Shown: positions 9,836 through 18,818, numbered from the stretch's first letter. The stretch is 64,000 nt of DNA from Nocardia panacis (GCF_003598715.1 NZ_QZFU01000016.1:992001-1056000); one strand, 5' to 3'. Program-made: numbers and translations. The notes: generated from the letters alone by a model not told the origin.

Positions 9836-11794
9836 GTGACAGAGCATGTCGAACAACTCGAGTTTCAGGCGGAGACGCATCAGCTGCTCGAGCTGATGAT
9901 CCATTCGGTCTACTCCAATAAGGACACGTTCCTGCGGGAGCTGATCTCGAATGCCTCCGACGCACTGGACAAACTGCGGCTGGAATCCTTCCGTGACAAG
10001 GATCTGCACGTCGACACCTCCGATCTGCACATCGAACTGGAGGTCGACGAAGACAGGCGGATCCTGACGGTCCGGGACAACGGCATCGGGATGTCGCGCG
10101 CCGAGGTCGTCGATCTGATCGGCACTCTCGCCAAATCCGGCACCGCCGAGCTGCGCAAGCAATTGAACGAGGCCAAATCCGAGGCCGCCGCCGAGGAGCT
10201 GATCGGCCAATTCGGCATCGGCTTCTATTCCACCTTCATGGTGGCCGACAAGGTCACGCTGAGGACCCGCCGCGCGGGGGAGACCAGCGGCACCCGCTGG
10301 GAGGCGGCCGCGGGCAGCTCCACCTACGCCATCGAGGAGTTGGACGAGGCGCCGCAGGGCACTTCGGTGACCCTGGAGCTCAAGCCCGCCGACGAGGAGG
10401 ATCACCTCTTCGACTACACCAAGGAGTGGAAGCTCCGCGAGATCGTCAAGAAGTACTCCGATTTCATCGCCTGGCCGGTGCGCATGCAGGTGGCGCGCAC
10501 GGTCACCGAGGGCGAGGGCGAGGACCAGAAGGAGACGACGGTCCTCGAGGAGCAGACCCTCAACTCCATGAAGGCGCTGTGGACTCGTCCGCGCAGCGAG
10601 GTCACCGACGAGGAGTACCGGGAGTTCTACCGGCACGTCAGCCACGCCTGGGACGATCCGCTCGAGATCATCCCGCTCAAGGCCGAGGGCACCTTCGAAT
10701 ATCAAGCGCTGCTGTTCATTCCGACCTCCGCGCCGTTCGACCTGTTCATGCGCGAGCACAAGCGCGGTGTGCAGCTCTACGTCAAGCGGGTGTTCATCAT
10801 GGACAACTGCGAGGAGCTGATGCCGGAGTATCTGCGCTTCGTCAAGGGTGTGGTGGACGCGCAGGATCTCTCGCTCAATGTCTCACGCGAGATCCTGCAG
10901 CAGGATCGGCAGATCCAGATGATCCGCAAGCGCCTTGTGCGCAAGGTGCTTTCGACCATCAAGGACCTGCAGGGCAACGAGGACCAGACCGGCTACCAGA
11001 CCTTCTGGAAGGAGTTCGGCCGCGTCCTCAAGGAGGGCCTGCTGTCGGATTTCGACAATCGCGAAACCCTGCTCCAGGTGTCCTCTTTCGCCTCGACCGA
11101 TTCCGAGGCGGAGTCGACCACGCTCGCACAGTACGTGGCGCGGATGCCCGAGGGTCAGGACAAGATCTACTACATGACCGGCGAGAGCCGCCAGCAGATC
11201 GAATCCTCGCCGCATCTGGAGGCATTCCGGGCCAAGGGCCGCGAGGTGCTGATCCTCACCGAACCGGTCGACGAGATGTGGGTGGGTTCGGTTCCCGAAT
11301 TCGAGGGCAAGCCGTTCCAGTCCATCGCCAAGGGCGAGGTCGACCTGGAGACCGAGGAGGAGAAGAAGGAGTCCGAGGCCCTGCGCGAACAGCAGGACAA
11401 GGATTTCGCCGAGGTCCTGGGCTGGCTGGGTAAGACTTTGGATGCCGAGGTCAAGGAGGTGCGCCTGACCTCTCGGCTCACCACCTCGCCCGCCTGCCTG
11501 GTCGGCGATGTCTTCGATTTCTCCCCGCAGTTGGAGCGGATGTATCGGGCCTCGGGGCAGGCGCTGCCGGAGTCCAAGCGGATCCTGGAGCTCAACCCGA
11601 CCCATCCGCTGGTGACCGGGCTGCGCGATGCCTACGCGGGCGATAAGGACGCGGCCGAGGCCGGATCGGCGACCGAGTTGTCGGAGACGGCCGAACTGCT
11701 CTTCGGCACCGCGGTGTTGGCCGAGGGCGGCGAGTTGAAGGATCCGGCACACTTCGCGCACATTCTCACCGATCGGCTCACCCGCACGGTGTGA
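9836..11794 (+). CDS. htpG: Molecular chaperone HtpG (Hsp90)
   Basis: This 652-residue Hsp90 has the complete bacterial layout: GHKL ATPase domain (1-230), middle domain (about 235-510) and C-terminal dimerisation domain. Visible ATP-site motifs are ELISNASDALDKLR, DNGIGMSR, GTLAKSGTAEL and GQFGIGFYS. The middle domain has NCEELMPEYLRFVKGVVD and LNVSREILQQ. It refolds client proteins in the cytoplasm under stress. The GTG at 9836 follows the nuclease stop by 9 bp, so it may be co-transcribed. Confidence 0.98.
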   Translation: MTEHVEQLEFQAETHQLLELMIHSVYSNKDTFLRELISNASDALDKLRLESFRDKDLHVDTSDLHIELEVDEDRRILTVRDNGIGMSRAEVVDLIGTLAKSGTAELRKQLNEAKSEAAAEELIGQFGIGFYSTFMVADKVTLRTRRAGETSGTRWEAAAGSSTYAIEELDEAPQGTSVTLELKPADEEDHLFDYTKEWKLREIVKKYSDFIAWPVRMQVARTVTEGEGEDQKETTVLEEQTLNSMKALWTRPRSEVTDEEYREFYRHVSHAWDDPLEIIPLKAEGTFEYQALLFIPTSAPFDLFMREHKRGVQLYVKRVFIMDNCEELMPEYLRFVKGVVDAQDLSLNVSREILQQDRQIQMIRKRLVRKVLSTIKDLQGNEDQTGYQTFWKEFGRVLKEGLLSDFDNRETLLQVSSFASTDSEAESTTLAQYVARMPEGQDKIYYMTGESRQQIESSPHLEAFRAKGREVLILTEPVDEMWVGSVPEFEGKPFQSIAKGEVDLETEEEKKESEALREQQDKDFAEVLGWLGKTLDAEVKEVRLTSRLTTSPACLVGDVFDFSPQLERMYRASGQALPESKRILELNPTHPLVTGLRDAYAGDKDAAEAGSATELSETAELLFGTAVLAEGGELKDPAHFAHILTDRLTRTV

Positions 11795-11801
11795 GTCCGA
11801 C

Positions 11802-11835
11802 GGCGGCGGTGTGGCAATCGGCCCGCACCGCCGCC
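11802..11835 (+). terminator. Hairpin downstream of htpG
   Basis: GGCGGCGGTG (11802-11811) pairs perfectly with CACCGCCGCC (11826-11835) across a 14-nt loop, 7 bp after the htpG stop. It is followed by GATTTCGG with only a short T run. It is a probable terminator or 3' stabiliser of the htpG message. Confidence 0.55.
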
Positions 11836-11949
11836 GATTTCGGTACAGACCAGTCGGAATGTGAATGGGCGCAGGGCGATTCGTGCAGGTTCGGCATTCC
11901 CCGCTGCGGGATGCGGTTAGCCTTGGGCGGTCGAAAGGATCGTCAGCAC

Positions 11950-12765
11950 ATGTTCGCAAATCCGCTCGCCCGCGCCGAGATCTGGGATCAGGTGGCCGAC
12001 GGCTATGCCGAATTCGCTCCGGCAATCATGCAGCCATTCTCGGCACGCGCCCTCGAATTCGCCGCGCCGACACCGGATTCGCGCATTGTCGACGTGGCGG
12101 CGGGCACCGGCGTCCTGAGCCTGCTCGCCGCGCCGGAGGTGGCCGAGGTGCAGGCCGTCGACTTCTCCGCGGCCATGGTCGAGCGGTTGGACAAGGCCGC
12201 GAGCGCGGCCGGGCTGTCGAATATCACCGCGCAGGTGGGCGACGGACAGGCCCTGCCCTACGCCGACGAGCGATTCGACGCGGCCTTCTCCATGTTCGGG
12301 CTGATGTTCTTTCCCCGGCGCGCCAAGGGTTTCGCCGAGATGTTCCGGGTGCTGCGGCCCGGCGGGGTGGCCGTGGTGTCGAGTTGGGCGCCGGTGCTGG
12401 AATCGCCGCTCATGCGCATGCTGTTCGGCGCCTGCCACGCGGCCGATCCCGCTGTGCACGAACCGAATCCGAACTATCTGAGCCTGGAGAATCCCGAGGT
12501 CTTCGAATCGGAGATGCGGGCGGCCGGATTCGCGGCCATCTCCATCCAGCGGCATTCGACGGCGCTGACCTTCCCGGATGGCGCGGCCATGTTCGACACC
12601 CTGGTGCGCAGCAGCGCGCCGATGAGGGTGCTGCGCCGCGATTTGGGCGAGCGGCGCTGGGCCGAGCGGACCGAGGTCATGCGCGCGTACCTGCTCGAGA
12701 ACTATCGCCCGCACCATCCGCTGTCGACCACGGCCCTGATGGGTGTCGGCCATCGGCGGGAATGA
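11950..12765 (+). CDS. Class I SAM-dependent methyltransferase
   Basis: The 271-residue protein has motif I (IVDVAAGTG, residues 46-54), the acidic motif II (VDFSAAMVERLDKA), DGQALPYADERFDAAFSMFG and LRPGGVAVVSSWAP. It is a Methyltransf_11/25-type enzyme like the UbiE group; the substrate is not predictable. The ATG at 11950 has AAGGA upstream (11936-11940). The frame opens earlier, at 11791, but that part is not conserved-looking. It is convergent with the SDR gene, with a shared terminator between. Confidence 0.88.
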   Translation: MFANPLARAEIWDQVADGYAEFAPAIMQPFSARALEFAAPTPDSRIVDVAAGTGVLSLLAAPEVAEVQAVDFSAAMVERLDKAASAAGLSNITAQVGDGQALPYADERFDAAFSMFGLMFFPRRAKGFAEMFRVLRPGGVAVVSSWAPVLESPLMRMLFGACHAADPAVHEPNPNYLSLENPEVFESEMRAAGFAAISIQRHSTALTFPDGAAMFDTLVRSSAPMRVLRRDLGERRWAERTEVMRAYLLENYRPHHPLSTTALMGVGHRRE

Positions 12766-12808
12766 CATGGTCGCCGTCGCTCGGCTTCGGGCCGCGGTAA
12801 CCCACGAA

Positions 12809-12837
12809 GGCCGCCCCGAGCACTGCTCGGGGCGGCC
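12809..12837. terminator. Bidirectional terminator between methyltransferase and SDR gene
   Basis: A perfect 12-bp stem, GGCCGCCCCGAG at 12809-12820 and CTCGGGGCGGCC at 12826-12837, closes a 5-nt loop. It lies midway between two convergent genes, so it can serve both. Confidence 0.75.
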
Positions 12838-12867
12838 TCCTCGCTGTCGGTAGCGCTGCGGACTCGA

Positions 12868-13635
12868 CTAGCGCGGCGCCATGCGCAGCGCGCCATCCAT
12901 GCGGATGGTCTCGCCATTGAGGTAGTCGTGCTCGACGATGTACTGCGCCAACTGCGCGTACTCGTCGGGGCGACCCAGGCGCGACGGGAACGGCACGCCC
13001 GCCTCGAGGCCCTTGCGGTATTCCTCGGTGACGCCCGCCAGCATCGGGGTGTCGATGATGCCGGGGGCGATGGTGTTGACCCGGATGCCGAACTGGGCCA
13101 GGTCGCGCGCGGCGGGCACGGTCATACCGTGCACACCGCCCTTGGAGGCGGAGTAGGCGATCTGGCCGATCTGGCCCTCGAACGCGGCCACCGACGCGGT
13201 GTTGATGACCACGCCGCGCTGGCCGTAGTCGTCCACCGGATCGGTCTTGGCGATGGCATCGGCCGCCAGTCGCATGACATTGAAGCTGCCGAGCAAGTTC
13301 ACGGTGATGACGGTGCGGAACAGTTCCAGATCGTGCGGGCCGTTCTTGGACAGGATGCGTCCGGCCCAGCCGACGCCCGCGCAGTTGACCACGATGCGCA
13401 GCGGCACACCGGATTCGACCACCTTGGTGATGGCCGCGGCGACCTCGTCATTGCTGGTGACGTCGGCGGCGATGAGGGTGACCCCGGCGGGGACGTTCTC
13501 GCCCGCCCGCTCGATGGACTGCGGCACGTCGAGGCCGAAGACGGTGGCCCCCTGATCGGCGAGACGCTTGGCGGTGGCGGCACCCAGGCCGGATGCCGCT
13601 CCGGTGACAATGGCGGCGGAACCGGAAATCTCCAC
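12868..13635 (-). CDS. SDR-family 3-hydroxyacyl-CoA dehydrogenase-like protein
   Basis: The 255-residue short-chain dehydrogenase has the cofactor motif TGAASGLG (11-18), NCAGVG, catalytic Ser148, Tyr161 and Lys165 (YSASKGG), and IAPGIIDTPML. The loop insert KTDPVDDYGQRGVVINTASVA is typical of the HSD17B10 / 3-hydroxy-2-methylbutyryl-CoA dehydrogenase group, so a role in acyl-CoA beta-oxidation is likely. The GTG at 13635 is chosen because GAGAGGA lies 7 bp upstream and the Rossmann strand starts right after. The longer frame to 13683 adds unlikely residues. Confidence 0.85.
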   Translation of the reverse strand: MEISGSAAIVTGAASGLGAATAKRLADQGATVFGLDVPQSIERAGENVPAGVTLIAADVTSNDEVAAAITKVVESGVPLRIVVNCAGVGWAGRILSKNGPHDLELFRTVITVNLLGSFNVMRLAADAIAKTDPVDDYGQRGVVINTASVAAFEGQIGQIAYSASKGGVHGMTVPAARDLAQFGIRVNTIAPGIIDTPMLAGVTEEYRKGLEAGVPFPSRLGRPDEYAQLAQYIVEHDYLNGETIRMDGALRMAPR

Positions 13636-13884
13636 GGTGGTCCTCTCGTTCGTGACAGCCAGTTGGCCTTTCGTCAATTGCACCCTAGCCGGTGCGTGCT
13701 GCGACCCCGATCACCGCACCCGCTCATCCGATCCGGCTCGAGTGCGCGGCGCGTGCGCGAGGTTTGTCCGGTCCGCGGTCGAAATCTATTCACCGACAAC
13801 CGAATTCGCGGATCATTTCAATTCGTGGCTTCCTTCGGAAAGTTATTTGCGAACACCCATGTTCATCGGTGGTACCTTGCTGCT

Positions 13885-14763
13885 ATGAGGCTGTTCTCCC
13901 GCGCGTCGGTCGGCGGGCGCAAGATTCTGATCACCGGGGCAGCGCGGGGGATCGGCGCGGCACTGGCCCGGCAATTGCATGCGGGCGGGGCTCGAGTGGC
14001 CCTGCTCGGTCTGGAACCGGAACTGCTCGCCGAGGTGGCCGCCGACTGCGGCGACGCGCCGTGGCGCTACTGCGATATCGCCGATCCCGCCCAGGTCGAC
14101 CGGGTGATCGCCACCCTCGTCGACGAACTCGGCGGACTGGACGCGGTGGTGGCCAATGCCGGTGTGGCCCGGCAACTTCCGCTCATCGGTGGCGACCCGC
14201 AGGTCATGGAGGAGACCTTGGCGGTCAATGTGCTCGGCGTCTACTACACGCTGCGCGCGGCGGGTCCGCACATCGGACATGCCGAGGGCTACGCGCTGAT
14301 CATCTGCTCGCTCGCCGCCGCCGTCCACCTACCGCTCGCGGGCGCCTACAGCGCGTCCAAGGCGGCCGCGGAAGCACTCGGCAACACCGTGCGCGCCGAG
14401 ATCCGCCACACCGGCGCGCGGGTCGGCATCGCCTACTTCGCCGAACTCGACACCGATATGACCGCCCGAGGTTTCGACACCGCCGCCGCCCGCGCCATCC
14501 TCGGCCGCGACACCGTCTCCGGCGTCGCACCGCTCGGCCCCGCCATCGACGGGCTGGAACGGGCCATCGCCCGCCGCCGCCGCCGGACCGTCTCGCCGTG
14601 GTGGGTCGCCATGGCGCTGCCGCTGCGCCCACTCGTGCAGCGCCTCGTCGACTATTCGCTGCGCCGCGGCGTGGCGCACGCCATGGAGATCGCCAGGGTC
14701 GAGCAGCCGCCCTGCACCACCGACCAGCCGCCGCGACCACACCGCACGCGGCGGCCGACCTGA
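13885..14763 (+). CDS. SDR-family oxidoreductase
   Basis: The 292-residue protein has the NAD(P) motif TGAARGIG (17-24), NAGVARQLPL, Ser142, Tyr155 and Lys159 (YSASKAA), and a C-terminal extension with the hydrophobic WWVAMALPLRPLVQRLVDY. That extension is common in mycobacterial SDRs of unknown substrate that sit near the membrane. The ATG at 13885 follows an AT-richer stretch that can hold promoters for this gene and the divergent SDR. The reading frame is open back to 12928, but that part is antisense to the neighbouring gene. The TetR gene downstream may be its partner. Confidence 0.82.
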   Translation: MRLFSRASVGGRKILITGAARGIGAALARQLHAGGARVALLGLEPELLAEVAADCGDAPWRYCDIADPAQVDRVIATLVDELGGLDAVVANAGVARQLPLIGGDPQVMEETLAVNVLGVYYTLRAAGPHIGHAEGYALIICSLAAAVHLPLAGAYSASKAAAEALGNTVRAEIRHTGARVGIAYFAELDTDMTARGFDTAAARAILGRDTVSGVAPLGPAIDGLERAIARRRRRTVSPWWVAMALPLRPLVQRLVDYSLRRGVAHAMEIARVEQPPCTTDQPPRPHRTRRPT

Positions 14764-14881
14764 AAGCCGAGGCAGCCCACGCCGCGGCGAGCCGAATACC
14801 CCGAGCCGGATTAGCCTGAACAACCCACGCCGGGTCCGAACAACTCCGGCCGAGCCGAGCCTGGACAACACGGAGCAGCGC

Positions 14882-15541
14882 ATGACCGAATCGGGTGCCA
14901 CCACTCGCCAACTCCCGCGCGGCAGACACGGTCTGCCGCGCGAGCAGGTGATCGCTTCGCAGCGCGAGCGCATCCTCGACGCCATGGCCGCGGCCATGAC
15001 CGAGAACGGCTATGCCGGAACATCGGTCGCGGCCGTCCTCAAGCGGGCGGGTGTCTCCAGGGAGACCTTCTACGAGCAGTTCCGGTCCAAGGAGGACTGC
15101 TTCGATGCCGCCTACGAGCGGGCGGTGGGACTCATGCTCGGGCATCTCGCGGCGGCGGGCATGGCCACCGAAGCCGTAGCCGTCCCACTCGACCGGATCG
15201 ATCGACTCCTCGCCGCGTACCTCGACGGACTCATCGCCGAACCCGCCTACGCCCGGCTGTTCCTGGTCGAGGTCTACGCGGTCGGCGCCACGGCGGTAGC
15301 CCGGCGCGCCGAACTCCAGGAATCCTTCGTCGACCTGGTGTGCCAGGTGCTCGGCGCGCGATCGGAACCGCAGCGCTTCGCCTGTCGAACGCTGGCGGCG
15401 GGGCTCGGCGCGATGGTCACCGCTCGGATCGCGGCAGGCGATCCGGAAGGTCTACCGGCCCTGCGGGCACCGCTGCTGGATCTGCTGCGTCGCAGCGGAG
15501 ATCTGTACGGGACGTTCGGCGCGCCCGCAGCCTCAGCATGA
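14882..15541 (+). CDS. TetR-family transcriptional regulator
   Basis: The 219-residue protein has an N-terminal TetR HTH (residues 27-75: RERILDAMAAAMTENGYAGT, VAAVLKRAGVSRETFYEQF, SKEDCFDAAYE) and an all-helical ligand domain with VEVYAVGATAVARR. GGAG lies 6 bp before the ATG. It probably regulates the SDR gene 118 bp upstream or itself; no clean palindrome was found nearby. Its last 125 bp overlap the 3' end of the convergent exporter gene. Confidence 0.88.
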   Translation: MTESGATTRQLPRGRHGLPREQVIASQRERILDAMAAAMTENGYAGTSVAAVLKRAGVSRETFYEQFRSKEDCFDAAYERAVGLMLGHLAAAGMATEAVAVPLDRIDRLLAAYLDGLIAEPAYARLFLVEVYAVGATAVARRAELQESFVDLVCQVLGARSEPQRFACRTLAAGLGAMVTARIAAGDPEGLPALRAPLLDLLRRSGDLYGTFGAPAASA

Positions 15542-16181
15542 CCGCGCCCGCGACCGCGGGAGCGAGCAGCGCCAGACCCGCCACCGCGGGGCCGGACAGT
15601 CCCGGCGCGGCGGCCGTGAGCAGCGAGGCCGCGCCGAAGTAGAGGAACAGCAGACCCGACCCGATCCCGATGACATGTTCGGGCAGATGCTTGCCGATCA
15701 ACAGTCCGATCGCCATGGCCAGCGCGTCGGCGAGCACCATGCCGATCGTGGAGCCGATCCACACCGCGACCCAGTCGTAGTCGGTGGCCAGCGCCGCCGC
15801 CGCGAACATGGTGCGATCACCGAGTTCGGCCAGCAGGAACGCCGAGAGCACCACGAAGAAAGGCGGGATCCTGGTACGTGTGCGCGCCGGCGCGTCCTCG
15901 TCCTCGGAGCCGCCGCCGAGGTGTTCGCGCAGCGCCCACAAACCGACGCCGAGGAAGGTCAGCGCCGCGAGCAGTTCGATGGCCCTGGTCGGCAGCGCCG
16001 CGCCGAGGAAATAGCCGACGCCCACCGAGAGCAGATGCACCAGCGCCGAGGAGGTCGCGATCGCGGCCAACACCACCCACCAGCGGTAGCGCATCGTGAA
16101 GGTCAAGGCCATGAGCTGGGATTTGTCGCCGAATTCGGCGAGGAAGACGATGCCGACTGTCAGCAGGACGGTGGCGATCAT
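15417..16181 (-). CDS. GDT1/TMEM165 (UPF0016) family cation exporter, probably manganese
   Basis: The 254-residue membrane protein has about six helices and the two family signatures Glu-x-Gly-Asp-(Lys/Arg): EFGDKS at 16-21 and ELGDRT at 119-124. These form the cation path. An acidic linker (GSEDEDAPAR) separates the halves. Family members export Mn2+ or Ca2+. The ATG at 16181 has AGGAG upstream, and a yybP-ykoY manganese riboswitch precedes it, which supports Mn2+ efflux. The last 41 codons lie opposite the end of the TetR gene and form a non-membrane Arg/Asp/Pro-rich tail. Confidence 0.88.
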   Translation of the reverse strand: MIATVLLTVGIVFLAEFGDKSQLMALTFTMRYRWWVVLAAIATSSALVHLLSVGVGYFLGAALPTRAIELLAALTFLGVGLWALREHLGGGSEDEDAPARTRTRIPPFFVVLSAFLLAELGDRTMFAAAALATDYDWVAVWIGSTIGMVLADALAMAIGLLIGKHLPEHVIGIGSGLLFLYFGAASLLTAAAPGLSGPAVAGLALLAPAVAGAVMLRLRARRTSRTDLRCDAADPAAVPAGPVDLPDRLPRSER

Positions 16182-16211
16182 GGGGGCGCTCCTGAGTCTT
16201 CGGCCTGTCTG

Positions 16212-16234
16212 CCGGAGTTCGGAAAAGCCTCCGG
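16212..16234 (-). promoter_or_regulatory. Hairpin between riboswitch and exporter start
   Basis: A 6-bp stem (CCGGAG at 16212-16217, CTCCGG at 16229-16234) sits between the riboswitch aptamer and the AGGAG ribosome site. No U-run follows. It is a candidate part of the expression platform. Confidence 0.4.
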
Positions 16235-16254
16235 CCGACAACCATCGGGGTTGT

Positions 16255-16370
16255 TCGGGCCGAAGGTCTCGCCCACCGAAGAACATTCGGTTCACGCCGC
16301 CGGATCCCCGCCGGGCGGTGGATCAGTATGTCGACTGCGTGATTGGGGGCTACTCCCCTTCGCTGCTGCC
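16255..16370 (-). ncRNA. yybP-ykoY manganese riboswitch
   Basis: Read on the minus strand, the leader contains the two invariant internal loops of this class. GGGGAGTAGC (16349-16358) belongs to loop L1 and GCGAGACC (16265-16272) to L3. They are flanked by a P1 helix, CGAAGG (16357-16362) with CCTTCG (16261-16266). GTCGACATAC lies between them, as in known members. Mn2+ bridges L1 and L3 and turns on exporter genes. The context (GDT1-family exporter directly downstream) fits. A covariance search would confirm it. Confidence 0.85.
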
Positions 16371-16371
16371 G

Positions 16372-16401
16372 ACTCTACCCGCCCGAACCGCATCGCGCCA
16401 A
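16372..16401 (-). promoter_or_regulatory. Candidate promoter of the Mn riboswitch / exporter transcript
   Basis: On the minus strand TTGGCG (16396-16401) and TAGAGT (16372-16377) are separated by 18 bp. They would place the transcription start at about 16364, the first base of the riboswitch P1 helix. Confidence 0.45.
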
Positions 16402-16646
16402 CACGTCGAATGCGAAATCACAATGGGCACAATAAGTTTGGCAATCCGGCCGGGAGTTTTCGGTGACCCGTCACGGCAGCGTGCGGGCCTGCGGATCGCC
16501 CGATTTCGCCCGCCCGGCCGCGCCGATATGGCGAGCCGGGCGCATGCGACAGGGCCGAGTCGTCGCGACAGGGCAGGGTCGTCGCGACAGGGCTGGGGTC
16601 GGTCCGACCGGCAGAGCCACGTGACGGCAGCCGGTCCGCGTGGCGA
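16402..16646. repeat. Intergenic stretch with a 19-bp tandem repeat
   Basis: Three nearly identical 19-bp units begin at 16546, 16565 and 16584. Each starts GCGACAGGGC, and the first two end GTCGTC. The rest of this stretch, between the exporter promoter and the Rv3847-like gene, shows no gene. Confidence 0.6.
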
Positions 16647-17168
16647 TCAGGCGGCCAGCAGCATGGCCAGCACGGCGGTATCGGGATCGCTGATCGGATC
16701 GAGGCCGACCCGGCTCACCAGCGAGGTGATCGTTCCGTCCGATTCCGCCTCGACCCAGGCCGCTCGATGCTCCAATCCCAGATGCGGAACGCCCGGCAGC
16801 AAGACGCAGCCGGAGGCCGCACCGGCGCATTCGGGCAGCGATGGCCTGGTCTCCGACGGTGGATGCAGCATGAGCAGCGCGGGCGGCACGTGATCGGCGA
16901 AGCGGCCCGGCGCGACCGCCTCGGCGCCCAGCACCGGCCCCTCGGCCAGCACCAGGCCGACCGTGCCCGGCCGCGGATCGTCCGGTAGCTCCTCGCGCAC
17001 CCCGAAAACCGTCGAGGTGACCAGCAGCCCCGGCAGGGTCGCCACTCTGACGGCGAGCACCAGGACCTGCGCCCATTCCTTGGTGGTGTCCGGCCATCGG
17101 CCGGAGATGATGAATCCCCGCAGCAGACCGCGGGAATGGAACGGTGTGATACCGATCGGTCCATTCAT
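16647..17168 (-). CDS. Conserved hypothetical protein, Rv3847-like, downstream of sodA
   Basis: The 173-residue protein begins MNGPIGITPFHSRGLLRGFI and has an alternating alpha/beta pattern with no signal peptide or membrane segment. Length and position directly after sodA on the same strand match M. tuberculosis Rv3847, but this rests on synteny and not on alignment. The function is unknown. The ATG at 17168 is chosen because GGGAGG lies 4-9 bp upstream. A strong terminator separates it from sodA, so it probably has its own promoter. Confidence 0.75.
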   Translation of the reverse strand: MNGPIGITPFHSRGLLRGFIISGRWPDTTKEWAQVLVLAVRVATLPGLLVTSTVFGVREELPDDPRPGTVGLVLAEGPVLGAEAVAPGRFADHVPPALLMLHPPSETRPSLPECAGAASGCVLLPGVPHLGLEHRAAWVEAESDGTITSLVSRVGLDPISDPDTAVLAMLLAA

Positions 17169-17288
17169 GGTGCCTCCCGTGCAGAACCGGGGGCGGTCTT
17201 GCCCGTCCGCTGAACTGTGGATTCCCGAATATGCGCCACGAATCACCTGGCACACAAGTACCAAAGAGTGCTAATTGGACAACGAAAA

Positions 17289-17326
17289 AGGAGCCCTCGG
17301 ACACCTTTAGGTCTCCGAGGGCTCCT
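17289..17326 (-). terminator. Rho-independent terminator of sodA
   Basis: A 12-bp stem (AGGAGCCCTCGG at 17289-17300, CCGAGGGCTCCT at 17315-17326) closes a 14-nt loop. On the minus strand it is followed by a TTTTT run, 13 bp after the sodA stop. Confidence 0.9.
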
Positions 17327-17338
17327 CTGGCGGATGTA

Positions 17339-17962
17339 CTACCCGAAGATCAGGCCCTTGGCCTGGCCGACGGCGCGGGCGAAACGATCCTGAACATCGG
17401 CCCAGTTGACCACATTCCAGAACGCGGTCACATAGTCGGCCTTGACATTCTTGTACTGCAGGTAGAAGGCGTGCTCCCACATATCGACCTGCAGCAGCGG
17501 CACGATACCCAGCGGCACATTGGCCTGCTGGTCGTACAGCTGGAAGGTCAGCAGCTTCTGACCCAGGGTGTCGTAGCCGAGCACCGCCCAACCCGAACCC
17601 TGCAGACCATTGGCCGCCGCGGTGAACTGCGCACGGAACTTGTCGAAGGAGCCGAACTGGTCGTCGATGGCCGCGGCCAACTCGCCGACCGGCTTGTCGC
17701 CGCCGTTGGGGGACAGGTTCTTCCACCAGATCGAGTGGTTGACGTGACCGCCGAGGTGGAAAGCCAGGTTCTTCTCGTTCAGGAAGATGGCGGCGTGATC
17801 GCCGGATTCGCGGGCTGCGGCCAACTTCTCCAGCGCGGCGTTCGCGCCCGCGACGTAGGCGGCGTGGTGCTTGGAATGATGGAGTTCGTTGATCTGCCCG
17901 GAGATATGCGGTTCCAGGGCGCTGTAGTCGTAATCCAGATCTGGCAGCGTGTACTCAGCCAC
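17339..17962 (-). CDS. sodA: Superoxide dismutase SodA (Fe/Mn family, probably Mn-using)
   Basis: The 207-residue enzyme converts superoxide to oxygen and hydrogen peroxide. Metal ligands are His28, His76, Asp160 and His164 ([21 protein letters not shown]). Residue 145, in LYDQQAN, is Gln. In mycobacterial enzymes this position is His in the iron enzyme of M. tuberculosis and Gln in manganese enzymes, so manganese is the likely metal. There is no classical signal peptide. The GTG at 17962 is chosen because AGGAAGGG precedes it. The gene is monocistronic with its own terminator and divergent from msrA. Confidence 0.97.
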   Translation of the reverse strand: MAEYTLPDLDYDYSALEPHISGQINELHHSKHHAAYVAGANAALEKLAAARESGDHAAIFLNEKNLAFHLGGHVNHSIWWKNLSPNGGDKPVGELAAAIDDQFGSFDKFRAQFTAAANGLQGSGWAVLGYDTLGQKLLTFQLYDQQANVPLGIVPLLQVDMWEHAFYLQYKNVKADYVTAFWNVVNWADVQDRFARAVGQAKGLIFG

Positions 17963-18137
17963 GATGTCCCTTCCTATGTCGGGCCTGTCCACCCTCAATC
18001 GCGGGCGGGCAGGCCATCATTCGTACACCCGATCGGTACCAACCGGGCCGTACACCCCCGCATTCCGGGATGCGGGTCGGATGTGGACCATGCCACGGCG
18101 GTGGGGCGGGCCGATACCGTACGCGTAGCATCGAATC

Positions 18138-18818
18138 ATGTCGTGGTACGACGAGCTAGTAGGGCGGGTGCGCCTGCCGGAACCGGCCATGGTCTCGCCC
18201 GAGCAGGCGCTGCCCGGTCGGGCCGAGCCCTTGGTGACACCCGAAACACACTATGTCAACGGACATCCCATCCACCCGCCATTCCCCTCTGGGCTGCGGA
18301 CGGCCATTGTCGCGATGGGCTGTTTCTGGGGCGCGGAGAAGGGTTTCTGGGAACTCGACGGCGTGTACACCACCGCCGTCGGCTACGTCGGCGGCTTCAC
18401 CCCGAACCCCAGCTACGAGGAGGTGTGCAGCGGACGCACCGGGCACACCGAGGCGGTGCTGGTGGTCTTCGATCCCACCGTCATCGACTACGCGGGCGTG
18501 CTGCGGCACTTCTGGGAGAATCACGACCCCACCCAGGGCATGCGCCAAGGCAACGATCGCGGCACCCAGTACCGTTCGGCGATCTTCCCGCTCGACACCG
18601 ACGAGGCCCGGATCGCGCGCGACACCATGGCGGCCTACGGCGAGCGGCTGAACGCGGCCGGTTACGGAGCCATCACCACCGAAATCCTGCCCCTGCCCGA
18701 TGTTTCGACCTTCTATTACGCCGAGGGCTACCACCAGCAGTACCTGGCCAAGAATCCCGGCGGCTACTGCCCGGTGCACGCCACCGGCGTGAGTTGCCCG
18801 GTGGGCCTGGGAGCCTGA
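18138..18818 (+). CDS. msrA: Peptide-methionine (S)-S-oxide reductase MsrA
   Basis: The 226-residue enzyme repairs oxidised methionine in proteins. The catalytic motif GCFWGAE has Cys62. [42 protein letters not shown] and [10 protein letters not shown] are all present. The roughly 50-residue N-terminal extension is typical of actinomycete MsrA. The ATG at 18138 follows a 175-bp divergent region shared with sodA, and both products handle oxidative damage. Confidence 0.97.
   Translation: MSWYDELVGRVRLPEPAMVSPEQALPGRAEPLVTPETHYVNGHPIHPPFPSGLRTAIVAMGCFWGAEKGFWELDGVYTTAVGYVGGFTPNPSYEEVCSGRTGHTEAVLVVFDPTVIDYAGVLRHFWENHDPTQGMRQGNDRGTQYRSAIFPLDTDEARIARDTMAAYGERLNAAGYGAITTEILPLPDVSTFYYAEGYHQQYLAKNPGGYCPVHATGVSCPVGLGA

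Noticed and set aside
7985..10759. 924-residue minus-strand frame
   Set aside because: It is antisense to the nuclease and htpG genes, both well recognised, and is a high-GC artefact.
12928..14763. 611-residue frame covering the first SDR gene antisense
   Set aside because: Only the part from 13885 has protein-like sequence; the rest mirrors the opposite-strand SDR gene.
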